From positions 47,408,896 through 47,472,895 of the forward strand of contig OX345636.1 of NCBI GenBank assembly GCA_947044365.1: a stretch of DNA of 64,000 bases, read 5' to 3'. This DNA is from Petrosia ficiformis. Its lineage: Eukaryota; Porifera; Demospongiae; Haplosclerida; Petrosiidae. Under the pieces are notes generated by a model that was not told the DNA's origin, did no database searches, and saw nothing but the letters and a program-made list of their open reading frames with translations. This document shows positions 56,801 to 64,000 of this stretch, piece after piece. The translations under genes were made by a program, and so were the position numbers. Numbering within the stretch: the first letter of the stretch is position 1; every line of letters begins with the position of its first letter.

Positions 56801-59800
56801 CTGTAGCTATAATTATTATCTGTAATTAATAGTGATGCTTGTTCTTTTTGAAAATCTGATACCCGTTTGTAAATTATTACTGTAGATAAGGGAACATAAC
56901 AGATAGTCTATTACCAGTTTTCCTCTCTCATAACTGACAACTCTTGACTCATCTAAATCACATTTATTACCCAGTATCATTTTCTCTACATCTGCAGCTG
57001 CATTCTGTAAAATATGAAAATATTATAATTATAATTATACAATTAATATTACATCTTTGTACTTGCACAGTGGGTACAGTACGTACAGTACAGTATAGTA
57101 CAGTATAGTACAGTACAGTACGTACAGTACAGTATAGTACAGTACAGTACAGTACAGTACAGTACAGCACAGTACAGTACGTACAGTACAGCACAGTACA
57201 GTACGTACAGTACAGTATAGTATAGTACAGTACAGTACAGTATAGTACAGTACAGTACAGTACAGTATAGTACAGTACAGTACAGTACAGTACAGTACAG
57301 TACAGTATAGTACAGTACAGTACAGTACAGTATAGTACAGTACAGTACAGTACAGTACAGTACAGTACAGTATAGTACAGTACAGTACAGTACAGTATAG
57401 TATAGTACAGTACAGTACAGTACAGTACAGTACAGTACAGTACAGTACAGATCAATATTGCAAAAGCAGTGTCTGAATTGGTATATGTACATGTACATGT
57501 ATTGTACAAGGGATGAAGTTGAAAAGCTCATACATGTACAACATGAGGTGGTGCCAAGTGCTGTAATATCGAGCTTTGTCAGAGCTTGAATATGACATGA
57601 TATCCTCATTACCCTGTAGCCACCTATACATGTATGTACATGTATGTACTTTAAATAATGCATAGTACAATGTACATGTACATTTGTAGTTTGAATTACT
57701 GGATAACACCTGCAAATAGGGGTGTGCGATTATAGGATTAATTGGTATTGCTGATCAATTGTTTGTAATTTTGTAGTATCACAATTAATTAATTATCAAA
57801 TAGTACTGAAATGAAACTTGCAAATGAAGTGCATTTTAATAGTTACTGATTTACAAATTTTATGTTAATAATCAGCTAAAAAAAAAACAGAAATGCATTT
57901 TCAGTTGTATCACTTCATTCTGTTTCTTTGTATACAGATACTTGTATACAGGTACTTGTATACAGGTACTTGTATACAGGTACTTGTATACAGGTACTTG
58001 TATACAGGTACTTGTATACAGGTACTTGTATACAGATACTTGTATACAGGTACTTGTATACAGGTACTTGTATACAGGTACTTGTATACAGGTACTTGTA
58101 TACAGGTACTTGTATACAGGTACTTGTATACAGGTACTTGTTTACAGGTACTTGTATACAGGTACTTGTATACAGGTACTTGTATACAGGTACTTGTATA
58201 CAGGTACTTGTATACAGGTACTTGTATACAGGTACTTGTATACAGGTACTTGTTTACAGGTACTTGTATACAGGTACTTGTATACAGGTACTTGTTTACA
58301 GGTACTTGTATACAGGTACTTGTATACAGGTACTTGTATACAGGTACTTGTATACAGGTACTTGTATACAGGTACTTGTATACAGGTACTTGTTTACTGT
58401 TTGTGCATGTGCAGAAACCAAACACATTAAATAGAAATTGCAATAAAATGGCTGTTGATAAGAGTCTTATTCCATTTTACCAGCTTTTTTGGCTTGTAGA
58501 GTGCAGAACAATCCGTAAAAAAAAACCAATACTGCTTGTATAAACATCTATTGCAGGTGATTACAGCAAAGAAGGTGAGGTAATACAGTACATTCTAGTG
58601 CAAGTCATCAATTTTTAGAGCAATTATCCGTGTACGCGACCATTATTGTGAAAAGATACATGTATATGGATAGTAAAAGACAGGATCCTTTCCAGCCCTA
58701 AATAGTACATGTACATGAATAGATTACATGTACAGGTGTATATTAGACAATGGACATACATGTACATGTATGGTGTAACAAATAATGTGCTCTCACCTCT
58801 TCAATATTTCTGATCCAGTTTCTGATATTATCAAATGATTTTTCATTAGTTACATCATATACTAACATGATACCCTGTATAATACATGTATGTATGATAA
58901 TACATGTGTGTATGTACATGTATTATAATATAAATATAACATGATACCATGTACATTAGCTACAACCTTTCTGTGGCCCCACAATCAACCTCAGAGGGGC
59001 CTGAATTTAAAACATTTTTCGGGGGAGCAAACCAGACCCCCCCCCCCCAAAGGAGCAGTGTGTTTCCCATGATCAATTCTTTCTCCTCCCAAACAAAAAA
59101 AAAATCCTGTTTCAAATCCTGAGGTATGTACATGTACATGTATAAGTTTATTATAACATGCATGTACATGCATATTGTATATGACAAATATTGGTTGTTT
59201 TTTCATATACATGTAAGAAGTGACGAAATAATGGTACATGTATATGTACAGTGTACATTGTATATAGTCTATTAGAATTATGTTAGGAGTACTGACAATG
59301 TTAGGGATATATCAGGATGTTTTTGTTCTCAAGCAGGAAATTATTGTATTCTACAAGTACATGTACATGTATTATACTATTTTGAATGCAGTATATGTCA
59401 ATAAAATGTCACCCTACAATAACAGTAATTTCTAATTCTACTGTCAGTATAGTATAATAATTACTGTCTCACTATATACTGTGGTGTTGAATTGACAAGT
59501 ATACCAATTACTGTTAAAACTACTGTTGAACTACTGTAGTGTGATAATGAAACTACTGAATAATTACTGTAGTGAATGATGACATTTTAATTATACTGTA
59601 GCTACCATACTATTCTTATATGACCCTGTACATGTACATGTACATGTACCATAAAAGTAATTAGTTTGGATAGACCTACAATTCAGTTCAAACTAGGGTA
59701 CATGTACATTGTACATGCAATCATTATTACAAGTGGTTTGTTTAGCTACATGTACAATGTACATGTACATGGACATGTACAATGTACATGTATGGCAAAT

Positions 59801-62800
59801 AGTGACATATAAAATGATGCTGAGTTGTCTGACTCCTTTGATCACATGACACACATCATAGTGACACTTGTACATGTACATGTAGTTCTAATTGACATGC
59901 CAGATTCTATACATTGCCATATCAACAAAAAAGTTGTGATAGACCCACTCTTTATCTAGTGGTTTGGAACAAGATTACCATTGACTCTGAAGTGAGCAAG
60001 ATACTGTACACATGTACATGTACATATACATGTACATGTCCATATACTTGCATGTGTTAATTAATCATCATTTCCTAGAACACATACATGTACACTGTAT
60101 ATCATGCAATGTGGTACAGTAATTCCCTTATTTTTATATAGCACAGATTCAGGTACAGTTTGTCTGTACATACATGTAAATGGCATGGAGTTAAGTACAT
60201 GTACATGTTGTAGTTTTTAAAATATTATATACATAATAATTATTATAGATGGCCTTTTAGTTATAGAACGATAACTAATATACTTGTAATGGATGTTTTG
60301 GTTAACTAAAATGTACTTGCAATGGATTTTTGGTTGACTACTAATGTACTTATAATTATACTAAAAAGCATTGTAAATGGATGTACATGTACATATATAG
60401 ATTCACGATGTCCTCAAAATTATGATGTGATGACTTTATGTGTATAGTTTAATGTCATAAGGTTAATACATGTAACTCAATAATGAAGCGATGGATTGAA
60501 ATTTGACATACACAAGAAAGAACGGTAAGGACTATTACATGTACATGTATATGAAAATGGTATAGGTGAAAAGATTGTTAGTCATTTCAAACTAAAGTTA
60601 TGAACAATTTTCTTGTGAAAAACCGACATATCAGTAGTTAACAGTATGAGTTAGTAAAATATAATATTAGTTAACTATAACTTAATGTATAGTATTATAT
60701 ATGTAGCTTCAATATTATTATACAAAATATTATACCACAGTTTGGTCATAGTAAAAAAATTTGATTTTGTATTGCCCTGTACATGTATTTTGTGGACTGC
60801 ATTACAATTTATTTAATTCAAAGTTTTTAGTGTTTTAGCCGCACTTCAATAGAGTGGTACTGAAACATATTTGTGATTTAATTGCATTCCTTTGACCACA
60901 TCAAAGGGAAATGGCATTGCATAGAGCAGTGCAGCACCTCTCTTCCACTCTTTAGCTAGAACCAGAGAACCAGAAATAACAGTGCTCCAGTGCTCATTTC
61001 AGCACTAAAATTAGCTTAAAGAGCACCAGATTTTGACATGACAATGCATGGTAGTTGAACTATGGTGAGCACTGGTGACAAAATTGCTCACCAGATGTTG
61101 TAGGCTTATTTCCCGACCTGGTTAGAACACTGAGTTTTTATGGATAGGGAAGAAGCAATAATTTTTTTAAGAGTAAATATTTTCAAATCTAGGATAATGA
61201 AGATATAAATTATTATGTTAAATAGCAGACAGATCAATCACATGAAATATCAGCTCTAGTAATAGCTTTTGCATATACAATGTACATGTATACAGTACAC
61301 ATGTACATGTAGCTAAAGCAGAGCTAAAGCATGCCCCACTAGGGTGATGTGGGGACTTGACCGTCCCTAAGAGATATTTTTGAAAAATAGATGCTTTGAG
61401 ATTGCTTCTGAGGCATTCTGGAGGTACATAAAGCCATTATGAAGCAATTAGCACATGCACAGAACCTGAGTTAACTGACATTGACTTCAATGGAATCCTA
61501 ACAAAAAAATAGATGAATTGCACTTTAATTTAGTTACATACTGGTGTTGCTGTTATATATGACTGAAATTTCATTTTGGTTTTGAAATTTCTTGCAGTGG
61601 GAAATAGCTTTGGGTGTGGGGGAGGGATATCTCAGGTCTTCCCCTCCCCATCTATGAACCCCTGATGTGTGATACATACATGTATGTACATGTACATTTG
61701 TATACAATTACATCTATTGTAATACTCATTACATTTTGTTCCTGTACACGTAAAACAAATCATTAATTTTAAACAGAGCCAACAACAACAGATTATAATG
61801 TTCATGTACATGTAATATTGTGGCTACTATGTTTGAAATAATGCATGAAGGTTACACTCTATTACATGTACATGTATCTACATGTAGTTTTGAAATTTTG
61901 TGTTTGTTTATGTACATGCACATGTACACATAAAATTGTACATGTACACGTAAAATTGTATATGTACATGTAAATTGTTTATGTACATGTACAGTACATA
62001 GTGTGAAATTGAATACGTCACATTACACTGCACATGTACATGTACATGTACATTGAAAATGTACATACCATAGCTCCTCTGTAGTAAGCTGTAGTGATAG
62101 TTCTGAATCTCTCTTGACCAGCTGTATCCCTTAAAGTATGAAGAATAAGAAGAGTGAGTTACAGTACATGTACATGTACATGTAGAAGAGTGAATATGAG
62201 AAGAGGGAATCAGGGAGGAGGAGGAAGAGGCAAGATAGAGAGACACACACATACACACACAAACAAACAAATAAACAACAGAACCAAAGAGAATCAAGAG
62301 TGAGAAAATATCGAGAAGTACATGTACATGTACATGTGTATGACAAAACTGTAAACATGTACATAAAGGTACACAAAATTTAACAAATACAAAGGGTAAT
62401 TTAAAGAGGTATAAGCTTTGAAGTACATGTACATGTAATTGTAATTTGATTCATCCATAATTACATGTACATGTACACATGTACATTATGATCATACATG
62501 TAATTAGGACACAGAGCAGTTGAAAGAGGAATAGAATTAAAATATGACTTACCATATCTGTAGTTTGATTTTCTTTCCATCTATATCTATTGTCTTGATT
62601 TTGAAGTCAATACCTAATAAAATGAGTATTCACATCTTTCTCTTAAACTTTTACAATAAATTATATTCACAAATATTCACAATAAAAAACATGTTTCAAT
62701 CACACAGAAAAATAACGATTCTTCATGTACATGTAGCCGAAATTCCAATATTTACACATGTACAGTAAACAAATGCACATGTACAAGTGCATGTACGTAC

Positions 62801-63983
62801 ATGTACTGTATATATAGATTCTGAAGAACTTTATACTCTGATAATTTTATGATACAATTAAGAGAGGGGTCATTCTATGATTCAATCTCTCAATGTATAA
62901 ATACATGTACAGTGTAGATTATACATATATGTACATGTACATGTATATTAAATGTTTAATTATTATCAGGGGCAAATGACTATTTTTTGCATCCATAGTC
63001 ACAAATTATATGAATAAATAAGTTTTTTATGATTTTAAATCCTTCCTACATGTAGAATACTATATCCAAAAACACAGTTTATTATGATTACACACATGTA
63101 CCTGGACATGTAATACATGTACACATGTACATGCAACATAATTTTCAATAAACGCTTATTTTTCAACACTGACTAAGTTGTTCACATTCATAATGACCCC
63201 AAAAATTATGCTGTGATGCTTTTATATGTACTATAGTGTATAGTTTAATGTCATAAGGTTAATACATGATTATACTGCAACTCAATAATGAAGCAATGGA
63301 TTGAAATTTCTCATACACAAAGAACAGGAAGGATAATTAAATTATGGAAGAGATTAAGATGAAAATGAATGACCTTCATAATATATAAAAAGCTATTGCT
63401 TCATAATTCTAATGTTATCAGTCATCCTATATACGAAATGGCCACATTAAAAAACCATTTAGCCCTCAATTTGCATATATTGCATATATTGAATAGAAAT
63501 ACATATTTATATATTTCTCTGGCAGGAAGTTCATGTACATGTACTTCGGTCATGTAAATGTACAATATATGTAAATAAAATGTCACCATACAGTAACAGT
63601 AATTATGTTAGTTCTACTGTCAGCAACTACAGTATCGCTACTGTGGTGTTGAATTGATAGGTACACCAATTACAGTGAAAACTACTGTTGAACTACTGTA
63701 GTAACTACCAAGTAATTACTGTACTGTATGGTGACTTTTTATTAACATATACTGTATAGAAGAAACCTGCATCATAGCTACTCCCTAGAATGTAAGGAAG
63801 TGTCATGTGAATAGCCCCTATACTGTACACACATCCATTGTACAATCATATTGACTTACCAATTGTAGATATAAATGTTGAATTAAATGCATCTTCTGAA
63901 AATCGAACTAGAATACTTGTCTTCCCAACTCCACTATCTCCAATCAGGAGTAATTTGAACAAAAAGTCATAAGTCTTAGCCAT
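53810..63983 (-). CDS. RAB8-like: Rab8/Rab10-like small GTPase, complete, 205 residues
   Basis: Eight minus-strand exons join in frame: 63983-63860, 62613-62553, 62129-62069, 58874-58797, 57004-56915, 55773-55708, 54584-54534 and 53896-53810. All have GT-AG borders. The protein starts [20 protein letters not shown] and has the P-loop GDSGVGKTS, switch [14 protein letters not shown], switch [25 protein letters not shown] and METSAKS, and ends GDGCAC. A CxC end is a double-geranylgeranylation site, which anchors Rabs to membranes. Rab8 and Rab10 cycle between GDP and GTP to direct Golgi-to-plasma-membrane transport. The N-terminal half matches Rab8 best; the tail ([11 protein letters not shown]) is lineage-specific. 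Exon phases equal those of the array genes, which makes this the likely parent type. The introns hold microsatellites and a tRNA-like gene. Confidence 0.92.
55833..56125. repeat. (CAGTA)n pentanucleotide array in intron 5
   Basis: Almost pure CAGTA units with a few TAGTA and CAGTT variants, over about 290 bp. Confidence 0.95.
56522..56552. repeat. (AAAG)n microsatellite
   Basis: Seven or so AAAG units just before the tRNA-like gene. Confidence 0.85.
56581..56653 (-). tRNA. tRNA-like gene, anticodon GGA (Ser by code), no long variable arm
   Basis: Read on the minus strand it folds as a 73-nt cloverleaf. Acceptor GCCTTGG pairs with CTGAGGC (two wobble pairs); D arm is GCTCAGTTGGTAGAGC; anticodon stem TCTGT/ACAGA with loop CTGGAGT; T arm is GTGGGTTCGAATCCCAC. 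Anticodon GGA would read serine UCC, yet the variable region is only 5 nt and lacks the long arm of true tRNA-Ser. It may be a tRNA-derived repeat (SINE head). It lies in intron 5 of the Rab8-like gene, same strand. CACCTGAGGCAA is repeated inverted just outside its 3' end. Confidence 0.72.
57068..57450. repeat. (CAGTA)n pentanucleotide array in intron 4
   Basis: About 380 bp of CAGTA with occasional TAGTA, CGTA and CAGCA variants, right next to exon 5. The long minus-strand frames here (TVLYC repeated) are artefacts of the array. Confidence 0.95.
57931..58400. repeat. 14-bp minisatellite, about 33 copies, intron 4
   Basis: Unit TACTTGTATACAGG, with rare TTTACAGG and AGATAC variants. No unit contains a stop in the used frames, so long open frames appear on both strands. 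Confidence 0.97.
59000..61980. other. Intron 3 of the Rab8-like gene
   Basis: Contains no exon that I can see. It is dense in TACATGTACATGTA palindromes, with short A and C runs near 59040-59100 and dispersed repeat B at 60410-60620. Confidence 0.6.
60410..60620. repeat. Dispersed repeat B, copy in intron 3 of the Rab8-like gene
   Basis: GTATAGTTTAATGTCATAAGG, then GCGATGGATTGAAATTTGACA and GTCATTTCAAACTAAAGTTAT. Confidence 0.75.
63200..63375. repeat. Dispersed repeat B, copy in intron 1 of the Rab8-like gene
   Basis: GTGTATAGTTTAATGTCATAA and CAATGGATTGAAATTTCTCA; same order as the copies at 3266 and 60410. Confidence 0.75.
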
Positions 63984-64000
63984 TTTAACACAAGTTTACG

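Noticed and set aside
56967..57663. Long minus-strand frames of 180-204 codons
   Set aside because: Repeating YCTVL-type product of the (CAGTA)n array.
57893..58543. Long overlapping open frames on both strands (up to 216 codons)
   Set aside because: They are produced by the 14-bp repeat, which has no stops in any frame used; no gene features.

Overview
The window is AT-rich animal DNA with spliced genes. Introns have GT-AG borders and run from about 50 bp to several kb, and repeats are very dense. A demosponge (Amphimedon-like) genome is the best guess, from the base composition, the SRCR receptor, the Rab genes and the THAP/YqaJ transposon. That assignment is inference; no search was run.

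Region by region. 1-5.6 kb: a large foldback, an 87-bp and a 53-bp minisatellite, and one hAT-type MITE; no gene seen. 5.65-12.29 kb: one transposon of about 6.6 kb with matching termini and an AT target duplication, best matched to the ISL2EU group. It holds a broken THAP-HTH-DDE transposase on the minus strand, a shortened YqaJ-partner/PHD reading frame on the plus strand, a second spliced PHD-finger gene, and a 153-bp satellite. 12.6-40.8 kb: a head-to-tail tandem array of diverged Rab GTPase genes, all on the minus strand (four copies, one of them a remnant). The duplicated units carry shared old MITEs and copy-specific new ones, so the insertion history can be read directly. 41.1-46.1 kb: a fifth, more diverged Rab copy with lost exons. 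47.7-50.3 kb: a complete plus-strand gene for a type I membrane protein with two SRCR domains and a proline-rich tail. 51.6-53.5 kb: repeats, including a 53-bp near-perfect palindrome and a Rab promoter relic. 53.8-64.0 kb: a complete eight-exon Rab8/Rab10-like gene whose introns hold a tRNA-like gene, (CAGTA)n arrays, a 14-bp minisatellite and very many TACATGTA palindromes.

How it fits together. The intact Rab8-like gene, the diverged copy and the array share the same intron positions and phases, so they descend from one gene by repeated tandem duplication. Only the copy at 31.3-39.0 kb keeps all exons 1-7 with mostly canonical GTPase motifs. All array copies with a readable P-loop carry Glu in place of a P-loop Gly, and none has a recognisable prenylation exon. 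The SRCR gene sits between two duplicated pieces of Rab sequence, so the Rab array once extended across this interval.
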